Shown: positions 8,976-17,350 of the stretch, one piece after another
How positions within the stretch are numbered: position 1 is the first letter of the stretch
Layout: each line of letters starts with the position of its first letter
Assembly (NCBI RefSeq): GCF_023805295.1
Contig: NZ_JAMSHT010000001.1
Span: 2,057,001 to 2,121,000 of the forward strand
DNA: 64,000 nucleotides
Direction of reading: 5' to 3'
Source: Sphingomicrobium sediminis
GTDB lineage: Bacteria > Pseudomonadota > Alphaproteobacteria > Sphingomonadales > Sphingomonadaceae
The notes under the pieces: model-generated
What the model was told of the DNA's origin: nothing
The model's database searches: none
What the model saw: only the letters and a program-made list of their open reading frames with translations
Position numbers and translations under genes: made by a program

Positions 8976-10129
8976 TCGATGCTCCGGTCGATATATCGCC
9001 GACCCATCTGGAAGCGCCACAACCAGGTCACAGCGAAACCGAGAACCAACGTCAGTTTCTGATCGGACTACAGTTGATTGCCGAGGGCCGACCGGAAGAA
9101 GCGGTCGATGTCCTGAGCGATCTCTACGCGCGATCACCGACCCCGCGCATCCGATTGGAGCTGGCCCGCGCCCTCATGCTGTCCGGGCGGCTTGGGGAGG
9201 CGCGGCAGCTCTTCGTCGAGGCTTATGACGATGACCCGCCGGCTGCCGTCAAATCGTCGATTCTCGTCTTCATCGACCGGATCGACAGGCAGCGCGGGCG
9301 ACTGAAGCTGCAGGCGTCGATCGCCCGTTTCGGCAACCCCTTGCGCCAACCCGACACCTACTCCTTCGATTTCGGCGGCATCGAACTCACCTTCGAGCCG
9401 GACGACGAGTATCGCGACATCTGGGGCATCACGCTTGGCGGGCAGTATGACCGTCAGATCGCGGATGACACCTCGGTGGCCGTATCCGCCTCCTATCGAG
9501 AATTGCGCGGCGACCTGGCTGACAGGTTCACTGGCAATGTCGGCGTGCAGCACAGATTGGGGCCACGGGTCTCGGCGACGGTCGGCGCTGCGCGCTTGGA
9601 CCAGAAGTTTCAGTCCTTCACGCTGCCCTTCACCCGGGTAGCGTATACGGAGACGTTGGGCCCCAGGGCCGCACTGCAACCCGCTTTGACGGTCGGCTAT
9701 TTCTTTTCCGATGCAGGGTCGAGCCTGTCAGGCGTGCAAGTCGAGGCGTCGCTCCCCTATCTTTTCACGCCGACGCCCACCCAACGATTTGCGGTGGGCC
9801 CCATATTCCAGCGACGAGAGGCCGGCTTTGCCGAGCAGAGTTTCACCTCGATCGGCCTGAGGGCCTCGGCTCAGTGGAGGTTCGAAGAGGTCAGCTTGGA
9901 ATTGTCATTGCGTGGCCGGCTGACCCGGTTCGACGAGATCGACCCGTTCTGGCTCGAGCGCAGGGAGGAAGCGGGCGCATCGGTTGCGGCTGCGATCAGT
10001 TCGGAGCGCTTGCGGGTCGGCTCGTTCGTCCCGGGCCTCACGATCTCGTGCGATCTCGTCAGTTCCTCGATCGACTATTTCGAGCAGAGGAATTGCGATT
10101 ATGCGGTGCAGATAAACCGCATCTTCTAG
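8972..10129 (+). CDS. Slam-like outer-membrane lipoprotein translocator (type 11 secretion)
   Basis: A 385-residue protein with an N-terminal TPR part (QFLIGLQLIAEGRPEEAVDVL, then RIRLELARALMLSGRLGEARQLF, residues about 30-95) and a C-terminal beta barrel with alternating amphipathic strands ending in aromatic YAVQINRIF. This is the architecture of Slam proteins (DUF560), which move lipoproteins or haemophores across the outer membrane. It starts with TTG overlapping the upstream TGA (TTGA), so it is translationally coupled to the TbpB-like cargo gene. Oddity: no signal peptide is visible, and an in-frame TGA 39 bases upstream leaves no room for one. The start may be unusual or the N-terminus altered. 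Confidence 0.75.
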   Translation: MIDAPVDISPTHLEAPQPGHSETENQRQFLIGLQLIAEGRPEEAVDVLSDLYARSPTPRIRLELARALMLSGRLGEARQLFVEAYDDDPPAAVKSSILVFIDRIDRQRGRLKLQASIARFGNPLRQPDTYSFDFGGIELTFEPDDEYRDIWGITLGGQYDRQIADDTSVAVSASYRELRGDLADRFTGNVGVQHRLGPRVSATVGAARLDQKFQSFTLPFTRVAYTETLGPRAALQPALTVGYFFSDAGSSLSGVQVEASLPYLFTPTPTQRFAVGPIFQRREAGFAEQSFTSIGLRASAQWRFEEVSLELSLRGRLTRFDEIDPFWLERREEAGASVAAAISSERLRVGSFVPGLTISCDLVSSSIDYFEQRNCDYAVQINRIF

Positions 10130-10199
10130 ATTTTCGGGAGTGTCCGGATGGCCGGCACCAGCATCCAAAAAAACGCCTTGGGCAGGACGGCCTCGTAAA

Positions 10200-10290
10200 T
10201 GGCGGAGCGGGTGGGATTCGAACCCACGATAGGGGGTTACCCTATACACACTTTCCAGGCGTGCGCCTTCGACCACTCGGCCACCGCTCC
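10200..10290 (-). tRNA. tRNA-Ser, anticodon GGA
   Basis: The minus strand folds into a class II tRNA: acceptor GGAGCGG pairs with CCGCTCC, the D-arm is GCCGAGTGGTCGAAGGC, the anticodon loop reads CTGGAAA with anticodon GGA, a long variable arm follows (TATAGGGTAACCCCCTAT), the T-loop has GGTTCGAATCC, and the 3' CCA is encoded (10200-10202). The long variable arm is typical of tRNA-Ser. Confidence 0.97.
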
Positions 10291-10376
10291 GCGCCAGTGC
10301 GTGCGCCTAGCGGGAAGGGCGCGCGCGTGCAAGCCGTGGCTTGCCCCGGCGCATCTCCCTCGCCTAAGCGAAGGCG

Positions 10377-10778
10377 ATGGATCGTCGCTTCGGCACTGCC
10401 CCCTCTGCGGAGGAGATGGAGAAGATTGCCGAGACGGCCTATGCGCGGCTGCCTGCCCAATTTACGGAACATCTCGGCGACATTGTCTTCCAGGTGCAGG
10501 ATTTTGCCGAGCCCGAGCTGCTGCGCGAAATGAGTATCGAGGAGCCGTACGAGCTGACCGGCGTCTATGAAGGCATCCCGATGAGCGAGCGCAGTGTCGA
10601 GCATTCCGGCACCTTGCCCGACCGCATCCGCCTGTTTCGCCTGCCGATCCTGCTCGAATGGTGCGAGCGGGGCGACGAGACGCTGGAGCATCTCATTCAC
10701 CACGTGCTGGTGCACGAAATCGGTCATCATTTCGGCCTGTCGGACGCGGACATGCATGCGCTCGAGGACGAGGCATGA
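10377..10778 (+). CDS. Zincin-like metallopeptidase family protein
   Basis: A 133-residue protein of the minimal zincin group (DUF1025/Zincin_1). The zinc motif HEIGHHFGLSD (about residues 114-124) has the HExxH core followed by a third ligand Asp, the metzincin-like pattern of this small family. It lacks a signal peptide, so it is cytosolic. The gene's TGA overlaps the ccmA ATG (ATGA), an arrangement repeated in many alphaproteobacteria. Substrate unknown. Confidence 0.9.
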   Translation: MDRRFGTAPSAEEMEKIAETAYARLPAQFTEHLGDIVFQVQDFAEPELLREMSIEEPYELTGVYEGIPMSERSVEHSGTLPDRIRLFRLPILLEWCERGDETLEHLIHHVLVHEIGHHFGLSDADMHALEDEA

Positions 10779-11341
10779 GCGCGCTCCTGACCTTCGAGGG
10801 CGTGACCTGCGCGCGCGGCGGGCGGACCTTGTTCGAGGATGTGAGCTTCGCGCTCGGGCCCGGCGATGCGCTGCGGCTGACGGGCCCCAACGGCACCGGC
10901 AAATCCTCGCTGCTGCTGGTCGCGTCAGGATTGCTCGAACCTATCTCCGGCCGGGTCGAGGCGGTGCGGCTGGCGCTGGCCGACGAGCGGATCGGACTGG
11001 AGCGCGACCGGTCTTTGCGCGATGCGTTGTCCTTTTGGGCGAAGCTCGACAATTCGGACATTGTCGATACGGCGTTGAAGGCGATGGGCCTTACCGAGCT
11101 GGCCGAAGTGCCGGTGCGTTATTTGTCGACGGGACAGCGCCGCCGCGCCGGCCTCGCGCGGGCGATTGCCAGCGGCGCGCGCCTCTTGTTGCTCGACGAA
11201 CCGGCCGACGGTCTCGATACGGCCTCGCGCGAACTGCTCGACGCCGCGATTGCGCGGAATCGGCAGGCGGGCGGTGCGGTTCTTGCCGCCAGCCACCAGC
11301 CATTGAACGGTACGTGGCAGGAATTGGAGCTGGGCTCGTGA
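10775..11341 (+). CDS. ccmA: Haem exporter ATP-binding subunit CcmA
   Basis: ATPase of the CcmABCD complex for system I cytochrome c maturation; it drives release of the holo-CcmE haem chaperone. The 188-residue protein begins at ATG 10775 (overlapping the previous TGA). Walker A is GPNGTGKSS, the ABC signature STGQRRRAGLAR and Walker B LLLLDEPADGLD; the STGQ signature with short length is typical of CcmA. It overlaps ccmB by GTGA. Cytochrome c maturation fits the cytochrome c oxidase genes that follow on the other strand. Confidence 0.95.
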   Translation: MSALLTFEGVTCARGGRTLFEDVSFALGPGDALRLTGPNGTGKSSLLLVASGLLEPISGRVEAVRLALADERIGLERDRSLRDALSFWAKLDNSDIVDTALKAMGLTELAEVPVRYLSTGQRRRAGLARAIASGARLLLLDEPADGLDTASRELLDAAIARNRQAGGAVLAASHQPLNGTWQELELGS

Positions 11342-11970
11342 CCGGCGCGCTCATTGCTCGCGAAGTGCGCCGCGCGCTGGCGGGCGGCATTTGGCTGCCG
11401 GTCATCTTCTTCCTGCTCGTCGCGACCTTGGTGCCGTTCGCGACCGGCCCCGATGCGGCGCTGCTGGGCGCCGTCGGCCCGGGTATGATCTGGGTCGCTG
11501 CCCTGCTTGCGGCCTTGCTCCCGCTCGACCGCCTGATCGCGCCCGACATGGAAGATGGCAGCATCGACCAGCTGCGCCTGCGCGGCATCTCGACCGAATG
11601 GATCGCGCTCACCAAGCTGATCGGACACTGGCTTGGCTTCGGGCCGCTGTTGCTGGTCGCGTTGCTCCCGGCCGCCGCCCTGATGGGCCTTACCGAAACG
11701 CAGATCCCCGCACTGGCCCTCTCCCTATTGGTCGGGACGCCCGCCTTGGCAGGGCTTGGCATCGCGGTCGCAGGGCTCGTCGCCGGACTGGAGCGCGCCG
11801 GATCGCTGGCGGGCATCCTGCTCCTGCCGCTCGGCATCCCCGTGCTCGTCTTCGGCGTCGGCGCGGCGCAAGGACAGGCCGGCGCCTTTCCACTCTTGGG
11901 CGCGGTCTCGTTGTTGCTGACGGTGGGAAGCCCGTTCGTTGCGGGCGCAGCTTTGCGCCAGCGCAGCTAG
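11338..11970 (+). CDS. ccmB: Haem exporter membrane subunit CcmB
   Basis: A 210-residue membrane subunit of the Ccm ABC complex, starting at GTG that overlaps the ccmA stop. Six transmembrane segments are visible; the loop LDRLIAPDMEDGSIDQLRL (about 60-80) is the conserved CcmB cytoplasmic motif. ccmC, ccmD and ccmE do not follow; the next gene is convergent and its stop interlocks (CTAG), so the other maturation genes must be elsewhere. Confidence 0.95.
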   Translation: MTGALIAREVRRALAGGIWLPVIFFLLVATLVPFATGPDAALLGAVGPGMIWVAALLAALLPLDRLIAPDMEDGSIDQLRLRGISTEWIALTKLIGHWLGFGPLLLVALLPAAALMGLTETQIPALALSLLVGTPALAGLGIAVAGLVAGLERAGSLAGILLLPLGIPVLVFGVGAAQGQAGAFPLLGAVSLLLTVGSPFVAGAALRQRS

Positions 11971-12833
11971 TCGTTCACGTAGCGCGCGAAGATGGCGGTG
12001 GGCAGGACCAGCCCGCGCGCTTCCTCGCGCACGCCCATCTCGCCGACTTCCACCTTGCCCGGCAGGTGTGCGGCCTGCTGTCGCAGCAGTTCGCCAATGC
12101 TCAGCGCGCTCATGCGCACGGCATAGACGGTGAGGATGAGGAAGCGACTATCGGCGTCGAGCAGGCTGACGCAATCGTTGAGCAACGGCGCCAATCCAGT
12201 CTCGATTTCCCAACGCTCGCCCTTGGGGCCGCGCCCGAATTTGGGCGGGTCGAGCATGATGCCGTCATAGCGGCGCTCGCGGCGCACTTCGCGCGCGGCA
12301 AACTTGCCCGCATCCTCGACCAGCCAGCGGATGGGATTGTTTTCCATCCCCGACAAAGCGGCATTTTCGCGCGCGCCGTCGACCGACTTCTTGCTTGCAT
12401 CGACATGGACGAGGTCGGCCCCGGTCTCGCTCATCTGAAGCGTGCCGACGCCGGTATAGCCGAACAGGTTCATCGCGCTCTTGCCCGCGCCGAGCCGCTC
12501 GCGGGCAAAGTCCCATTGCGGGGCCATGTCGGGGAAGAAGGCAAGGTGCCGGAAGGGGGTCAGGCTGGCGTGAAAACGCGTCGGCCCGCGCGACAATTCC
12601 CACGTTGCGGGGACATGCTTGAGCTCGTGCCAGCGGCCGCGCCCGTCGGCATCGCTGGCCGGCACGAACTCGGCATGTGCGTCCCAGTCGGTGCGCGCGG
12701 GCGCCCACATGGCCTGCGGCTCGGGACGGATCGTGCGGATGTCGCCGAAGCGCTCATATTTGCGCCCGTCGCCGCAGTCGATCAGCGCATAATCGTCCCA
12801 CGGTTGGGTGACGAGGGTCAGAAGCTCGCTCAT
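11967..12833 (-). CDS. Class I SAM-dependent methyltransferase (RlmI/RlmK-like, probable rRNA methylase)
   Basis: A 288-residue methyltransferase starting at ATG 12833, which overlaps the SURF1 stop (ATGA). The SAM site is NLFGYTGVGTLQMSETGA, the acidic ribose contact VHVDASKKSV, and motif IV is MLDPPKFGRGPKGERWEI; DPPKF with a following G-x-K is typical of the RlmI/YccW group acting on 23S rRNA cytosine. No PUA domain is seen at the N-terminus, so the exact target is unknown. Last gene of the minus-strand cox-assembly operon. Confidence 0.88.
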   Translation of the reverse strand: MSELLTLVTQPWDDYALIDCGDGRKYERFGDIRTIRPEPQAMWAPARTDWDAHAEFVPASDADGRGRWHELKHVPATWELSRGPTRFHASLTPFRHLAFFPDMAPQWDFARERLGAGKSAMNLFGYTGVGTLQMSETGADLVHVDASKKSVDGARENAALSGMENNPIRWLVEDAGKFAAREVRRERRYDGIMLDPPKFGRGPKGERWEIETGLAPLLNDCVSLLDADSRFLILTVYAVRMSALSIGELLRQQAAHLPGKVEVGEMGVREEARGLVLPTAIFARYVND

Positions 12834-13405
12834 GTCTTGGGCTTCCGGCGCATGGCGAGGAAAGTGATGATCAATGCGATCGCCGCAAAGGCGAACCATT
12901 GGAAGGCATAGCTCATATGGTTGTTGCGGATCGCATCGGGCGAGGGCGCGGCGCTGGTCTCGAGCCCGGCCTGGCCTGCCTCTGCGACAAGGCGGAAGCC
13001 GTATCGCTCGTCGGGTCCGATGACGCCGGCAACCTCGCCGCCCTCCCAGTCGGTGCCGGCCACGGGTTCCCGGCTCCAGCCGATTTCGACTGCGGCGCCC
13101 GGCCCCTCGGCACTGGTGCGGCAATCGGCGACATGGGCGTAGCCGGACTGGCCGGCGGCGTTGGCACCGGCCTGGTGTCGCCAATCGACGACTTCGAGGC
13201 AGTTGAGCGAGGAGCGGCGATAGAGCGGCGGCTCGGCCGGGACGATCACCGGATAGGCAACCGGATCGAGATCGGTCGCGGCTTCATATTGCGCGAGCAA
13301 CGCTTCCTTCTCCTCGGCCCGGCCCAGTTGCCAGATGCCGAGGCCGATCATCGTGGCGACCGCGCCGGCGACGATGACGAGGGTGAGGATGCGCTTGGTG
13401 CTCAT
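12830..13405 (-). CDS. SURF1 family cytochrome oxidase biogenesis protein
   Basis: A 191-residue SURF1 protein with the typical two transmembrane helices, one near each end (VIVAGAVATMIGLGIWQLGRAEEK at 9-33 and FQWFAFAAIALIITFLAM near the C-terminus). GxWQLxRxxxK after helix 1 and the C-terminal NNHMSYAFQWFAFA are family signatures. SURF1 helps insert haem a into subunit I. The pair of Cys in the periplasmic domain (SLNCLE and ADCRTS) is not universal and may form a disulfide. Start ATG overlaps the DUF983 stop. Confidence 0.93.
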   Translation of the reverse strand: MSTKRILTLVIVAGAVATMIGLGIWQLGRAEEKEALLAQYEAATDLDPVAYPVIVPAEPPLYRRSSLNCLEVVDWRHQAGANAAGQSGYAHVADCRTSAEGPGAAVEIGWSREPVAGTDWEGGEVAGVIGPDERYGFRLVAEAGQAGLETSAAPSPDAIRNNHMSYAFQWFAFAAIALIITFLAMRRKPKT

Positions 13406-13794
13406 TCCTTGAGGCGTCCTTCGCGGGCTTCGTGCTGATATTCTTGGTACAATAAAGCCGCCTTGCCGAGGCGCAGGCCATAAAGCGTAAGGCCGAGCAG
13501 GATCGGGACCCAGACAAGGTGCGCATACCAGGCGGGCTCGATCGCCAGCTCCATCCAGATCGCGCCGACCGCGACGATCGTGCCGATGATCAGGATAAGG
13601 AAGGCGGCCGGACCATCGCCGACATTGAAGCCGCTCAAGTCGAGGCCGCAATGGCGACACGTATCGGCGAGCGCGACGGGCCCCGAAAATAGGCTCGGGG
13701 TGCCGCAACGCGGGCACTGGCCCTTGAGGCTGGCCGCGGCCAGCCCCGGTGCCGTGTTTCTAGTGATAGGTGGCGCCCCAGCCGCCCCACACAT
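13402..13794 (-). CDS. DUF983 zinc-ribbon membrane protein
   Basis: A 130-residue protein with a four-Cys zinc ribbon (C-P-R-C-G and C-R-H-C-G, spaced about 20) followed by two transmembrane helices (FLILIIGTIVAVGAIWM and LVWVPILLGLTLYGL). DUF983 genes regularly sit in cox operons. Between the coxC stop and the zinc ribbon there is no ATG, GTG or TTG in this frame, so the first usable start is ATG 13794, inside the last 12 codons of coxC. This gives a 35-base overlap and an N-terminus of M-C-G-A-A-G. Confidence 0.85.
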   Translation of the reverse strand: MCGAAGAPPITRNTAPGLAAASLKGQCPRCGTPSLFSGPVALADTCRHCGLDLSGFNVGDGPAAFLILIIGTIVAVGAIWMELAIEPAWYAHLVWVPILLGLTLYGLRLGKAALLYQEYQHEAREGRLKE

Positions 13795-14581
13795 AGATGG
13801 TGGCGAAGAGGAACAGCCAGACGACGTCGACGAAGTGCCAGTACCAGGCAGCGGCCTCGAAGCCGAAATGCTGCTTGGGGGTGAAGTCGCCGCGGCGCGC
13901 ACGGAAGTAGCAGACGATCAGGAAGATCGTGCCGACGAGCACGTGGAAGCCGTGGAAACCGGTCGCCATGTAGAAAGTCGAACCATAGATGTCGCCGCCA
14001 TTTTCGACCGAGAAGGCGAACGGCGCGACGCTATATTCGAAGGCCTGGATGGCCGAGAAGACGACGCCCAGACCGATGGTCGCGAGCAGGCCCTTCTTGA
14101 GGCCGTCACGGTCGCCGTGGATCAGCGCATGGTGCGCCCAGGTCACCGTCGTGCCCGAGCAGAGCAGGATGAGGGTGTTGAGCAGCGGATAGCCGAACGG
14201 GTTGAGAACTTCCTTGCCCGCGGGCGGCCATTCGGCGCCGATCACTTCGGGCGGGAAGAGCGAGGCGTTGAAATAGGCCCAGAACCAGGCGACGAAGAAC
14301 ATCACTTCAGACGCGATGAAGAGGATCATGCCATAGCGGTGGTGCAGCTGCACGACCGGGGTGTGATCGCCGCCGTTGGCTTCCTTTACGACATCGGCCC
14401 ACCAGCTCCAGAAGGTGAACAGCACGCCGATGAGGCCGGCACCGAACATGTACGGGCCAACGGCATAATCGCTCATCCAGAAAACCGCGCCGGCAAGCAT
14501 GATCATCGCGGAGGTCGCGCCGACCAGCGGCCAGATGCTCGGGGGAAGGATGTGATAGTCGTGGTTGACGGTACCAGCCAT
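13760..14581 (-). CDS. coxC: Cytochrome c oxidase subunit III
   Basis: A 273-residue seven-helix subunit of the aa3-type oxidase. Family features: HDYHILPPSIWPL at the N-terminus, the phosphatidylglycerol/proton-site region LHHRYGMILFIASEVMFFVAWFW, GTTVTWAHHAL, and TGFHGFHVLVGTIFL plus HFGFEAAAWYWHFVDVVWLFL near the C-terminus. It follows ctaG directly and precedes DUF983. Confidence 0.98.
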   Translation of the reverse strand: MAGTVNHDYHILPPSIWPLVGATSAMIMLAGAVFWMSDYAVGPYMFGAGLIGVLFTFWSWWADVVKEANGGDHTPVVQLHHRYGMILFIASEVMFFVAWFWAYFNASLFPPEVIGAEWPPAGKEVLNPFGYPLLNTLILLCSGTTVTWAHHALIHGDRDGLKKGLLATIGLGVVFSAIQAFEYSVAPFAFSVENGGDIYGSTFYMATGFHGFHVLVGTIFLIVCYFRARRGDFTPKQHFGFEAAAWYWHFVDVVWLFLFATIYVWGGWGATYH

Positions 14582-14631
14582 GGATTCAGGTCCTCAGATG
14601 TTCGTTACGCGCGGCCCTAGCGAACCCCGCA

Positions 14632-15168
14632 TCAATTTTCCACCGGGAAAAATGTATAGGAAAGGGTGATTTCGTCGATATGCGCGGTCTCGGGGTCGGT
14701 GAGGATCGCCGGATCGACGAAGAAGTTGATCGGCATCTCGACCTTCTCGCCGGGTGCCAACTCCTGCTCGGTAAAGCAGAAGCATTCGATCTTGGAGAAA
14801 TATTGTCCCGCCTGGACCGGCGTCACGTTGAAGGTCGCGGTGCCTTTGGTCGGCAGGCTCGTATAGCTTTCCGCCGTATAATTGACGGTCGTGCGCGCGC
14901 CGGGGGCGATGCGCACCGTGGCGGCAGGCTCGAAATTCCACGGCAGGTCGCGCGAGATGTTGGCATCGAAGCGCACGCCGATTTCGCCGGCCACGGCGCC
15001 GGGTGCCTCGTTTGCGACCTGCGTGGTGCCGCCAAAGCCGGTCACCTGGCAGAAGATGCGATAGAGCGGGACACTAGCGAAGGCGAGCGCGAGCATGCCC
15101 AGCGCGAACAAGGCAGCGCGCAGCGCGACCTTGCCATTATTGCGGTCGAGGGCCGTGCTGTCGCTCAT
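14632..15168 (-). CDS. ctaG: Cytochrome c oxidase copper-insertion protein CtaG (Cox11)
   Basis: A 178-residue membrane-anchored copper chaperone for the CuB centre of subunit I. One N-terminal helix (ALFALGMLALAFASVPLY) ends in Y-R-I-F-C-Q-V-T-G, and the copper-binding C-F-C-F motif appears as IECFCFTEQ near residue 126. The periplasmic beta domain ends with ITLSYTFFPVE. Its ATG overlaps the stop of the 47-aa protein upstream (ATGA). Confidence 0.96.
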   Translation of the reverse strand: MSDSTALDRNNGKVALRAALFALGMLALAFASVPLYRIFCQVTGFGGTTQVANEAPGAVAGEIGVRFDANISRDLPWNFEPAATVRIAPGARTTVNYTAESYTSLPTKGTATFNVTPVQAGQYFSKIECFCFTEQELAPGEKVEMPINFFVDPAILTDPETAHIDEITLSYTFFPVEN

Positions 15169-15308
15169 CCGGCCAGCCCCATCTTGGCGATGGTGATCCC
15201 GAAGACCAACGCGACAAAGCCGAGCAGCAGCAGGGCCATCACCCGTGCGCGCTCTTTCTGGCGGCGGCGATATTCATTCTCGTCGAAGGGGGGCTGGTTT
15301 TCGGTCAT
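15165..15308 (-). CDS. 47-residue single-span membrane protein in the cox operon (CoxF-like)
   Basis: A short gene between ctaB and ctaG, sharing ATGA overlaps with both. It begins [13 protein letters not shown], has a basic stretch [10 protein letters not shown], then one transmembrane helix ([17 protein letters not shown]) and ends AKMGLAG. Position, size and topology match the small CoxF/CcoQ-like proteins found between ctaB and ctaG in many alphaproteobacteria; sequence identity to a named family cannot be checked here. Confidence 0.85.
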   Translation of the reverse strand: MTENQPPFDENEYRRRQKERARVMALLLLGFVALVFGITIAKMGLAG

Positions 15309-16216
15309 GCGATGATCATCCGGTCGGCAACGAGCACTGCGAACAGCGCGAACAAGTAAAGGATCGAATATTTGAACAGGGCTTTTTCAGGGCCCATGCC
15401 GGCAGGCTCGTCGGCGGTGTTGCGCGCGACCCTTGCTGCCAGCACGAGGAAGATAAGGTTCAGCGCGATCGATGCGATACCGTAAATCGGCCCGGTCAGG
15501 CCGAGCGGCCAGGGCGCGACCGCCGAGGCGACCAGCGGCAGCGTATAGAGGAAGATCTGGCGGCGTGTTTCCTTGTTGCCCGCGACCACCGGCAGCATCG
15601 GGATGCCGGCGGCGGCATAGTCGGTGCGCACGAACAGGGACAGCGCCCAGAAATGGGGCGGGGTCCACAGGAAGATGATGCCGAACAGAAGGATGGGAAG
15701 GACGGTGACGTCACCGGTCACGGCAGCCCAGCCAAGCAAGGGCGGGAAAGCGCCTGCCGCGCCGCCAATGACAATATTCTGCGCGGTCCGGGGCTTCAGC
15801 CACATCGTATAGATGACGGCATAGAAGAAGATGGCGAATGCGAGGATGGCTGCGGCGAGCCAGTTGGTCGCGAGCCCCAGCAGGATCACCGAAAAGGCCG
15901 AGAGCCCGACGCCGAAGTGGAGCGCCGACTGGCGTTCGACGCGCCCGGTCGGCAGCGGCCGCTTGGCGGTACGCTTCATCTTGGCGTCGATATCGGCTTC
16001 GTACCACATGTTGAGCACGCCCGATGCGCCGGCGCCGACGGCGATGCAGAGGATCGCGGTGAAGCCCAGGATCGGGTGGATGCCCTGCGGCGCGACGAGC
16101 AGTCCGCACAGGGCCGTGAAGACGACGAGCGTCATGACGCGCGGCTTGGTCAGCGCGAACAGGTCGGCGGCGCTGGCCGGATAGCGGGGCGTCGTGGTGG
16201 CGGCTGCATTGTCCAT
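15305..16216 (-). CDS. ctaB: Protohaem IX farnesyltransferase (haem O synthase)
   Basis: A 303-residue UbiA-type prenyltransferase adding farnesyl to haem B. ATG 16216 has an AGGAG site six bases upstream; the frame runs on further but without support. Family signatures: [17 protein letters not shown], the Asp-rich motif [23 protein letters not shown] (N-x3-D-x2-D-x2-M-x-R-T-x-x-R-P), and [26 protein letters not shown]. Nine helices expected. First gene of the minus-strand cluster with ctaG, coxC, DUF983, SURF1; coxA and coxB lie 4.3 kb further upstream. Confidence 0.97.
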   Translation of the reverse strand: MDNAAATTTPRYPASAADLFALTKPRVMTLVVFTALCGLLVAPQGIHPILGFTAILCIAVGAGASGVLNMWYEADIDAKMKRTAKRPLPTGRVERQSALHFGVGLSAFSVILLGLATNWLAAAILAFAIFFYAVIYTMWLKPRTAQNIVIGGAAGAFPPLLGWAAVTGDVTVLPILLFGIIFLWTPPHFWALSLFVRTDYAAAGIPMLPVVAGNKETRRQIFLYTLPLVASAVAPWPLGLTGPIYGIASIALNLIFLVLAARVARNTADEPAGMGPEKALFKYSILYLFALFAVLVADRMIIA

Positions 16217-16305
16217 GGTTGCGGCTCCTATAAGGCCTCGTTTCGATGAGTCCAAGACCACAAAAATACCTTGTCGCAAGAGGTGTTTAGGCTAGGCTGC
16301 CGCCC

Positions 16306-17037
16306 ATGTTGATTCTCAGTCTTGCCGCCGCATTGTCGCTCGCCTCGCAGGAAGTGCCTGCAGAGCCCTCCGAAGCCGAGGAAAGTGTTGACCAAGCCCT
16401 GCCGCCCGGCTGGCGCCCGGCGCCGGCGGGGCTGATGATCGGGGGTCCAAACGGTGAGCCGATGCGGGTCGTGGCCGTTGGGCTGGCGATCGAGCCGCAG
16501 GCGGAAGAGGCCGAGGCTGCGGAGGATTTGGTTCGGGTCACGCTGACCACCGGCATGGGCGACATCGTGCTCGATCTCGACCGTGGCAATGCGCCGGTCA
16601 CGACGGCGGCCTTCCTCGATTATCTCGAGCGCGGCTGGCTGGTCGATGCGGCTTTCTATCGGGCGATGCCCTATGGCGATGCCGGGATCGCGCAATTCGG
16701 CGTGCGGCGCACCGATCACCTGCTCGATCCGATCGCGCATGAATCGACCGACGATACGGGCATCCTGCACGAGCGCGGGACTATCTCGCTGATCGCGCCG
16801 GCGCCGGGTGAGGGCCGCGCCGACTGGTTCATCTCACTGGTCGATATCCCGGGCTTCGATGCGAGCGAGAGCTTTCACGGCTTCTCGCCCTTCGGCCGCG
16901 TGGTCGAGGGCATGGATGTGGTCGAGGCGATCTTCGGCGCACCGCTCGATCCCGAAGCGGGCGAGGGCGTGATGAAGGGCCAGATGCTGGCCGATCCCGT
17001 GCTGATCACCGCCGCCGAGATGGCGGGCGACGACTAA
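16306..17037 (+). CDS. Exported cyclophilin-like peptidylprolyl isomerase
   Basis: A 243-residue protein with a short signal-like N-terminus (MLILSLAAALSLASQ) and an acidic linker (residues about 16-75), then a cyclophilin domain from VRVTLTTGMGDIVLDLD. FYRAMPYGDAGIAQFGV replaces the usual FHRVIxxFMIQGGD; the Arg and Gln are kept but the region is shortened, and the usual SQFFI is WFISL. HGFSPFGRVVEGMDVVEAI is the standard C-terminal block. Periplasmic folding role likely; isomerase activity uncertain because of the altered active-site loop. Confidence 0.83.
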   Translation: MLILSLAAALSLASQEVPAEPSEAEESVDQALPPGWRPAPAGLMIGGPNGEPMRVVAVGLAIEPQAEEAEAAEDLVRVTLTTGMGDIVLDLDRGNAPVTTAAFLDYLERGWLVDAAFYRAMPYGDAGIAQFGVRRTDHLLDPIAHESTDDTGILHERGTISLIAPAPGEGRADWFISLVDIPGFDASESFHGFSPFGRVVEGMDVVEAIFGAPLDPEAGEGVMKGQMLADPVLITAAEMAGDD

Positions 17038-17330
17038 CTGCCGAAATTGAAGAAGATGCCGACCGCCAGCTCTGCCCACAGGTAGAGGATGAAGATGGCG
17101 ATGATGGCATAATAAGGCAGACGCTTGCCGGTCGTGTCGACGCGCCGCCCGACAAGGTCGAACAGGCCGACCGCCAAAAGAATGATCGCCGCCCCGACGA
17201 TGAAGTCGAGCGGCGACCAATTCACCTCTCCGCTCACGCTGGTGCCGATCAATGGAATGAGCAGCAGCGACAGGCCCCAAAGATAGGGCGTCAGGCGCGA
17301 GCGCGGTGTTGCGGGAGCAATGTTATCCAT
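17034..17330 (-). CDS. Small membrane protein, unknown function
   Basis: A 98-residue protein with three predicted transmembrane helices (LWGLSLLLIPLIGTSV, FIVGAAIILLAVGLFDLVG and YYAIIAIFILYLWAELAVGIF), ending N-F-G-S. No family recognised. The stop interlocks with that of the upstream cyclophilin gene on the other strand (CTAA). It lies directly downstream of a YqaE/Pmp3-like gene in the same direction, and both may be general envelope-stress membrane proteins. Confidence 0.75.
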   Translation of the reverse strand: MDNIAPATPRSRLTPYLWGLSLLLIPLIGTSVSGEVNWSPLDFIVGAAIILLAVGLFDLVGRRVDTTGKRLPYYAIIAIFILYLWAELAVGIFFNFGS

Positions 17331-17350
17331 TGCCCCCTTTTACACCTCGA

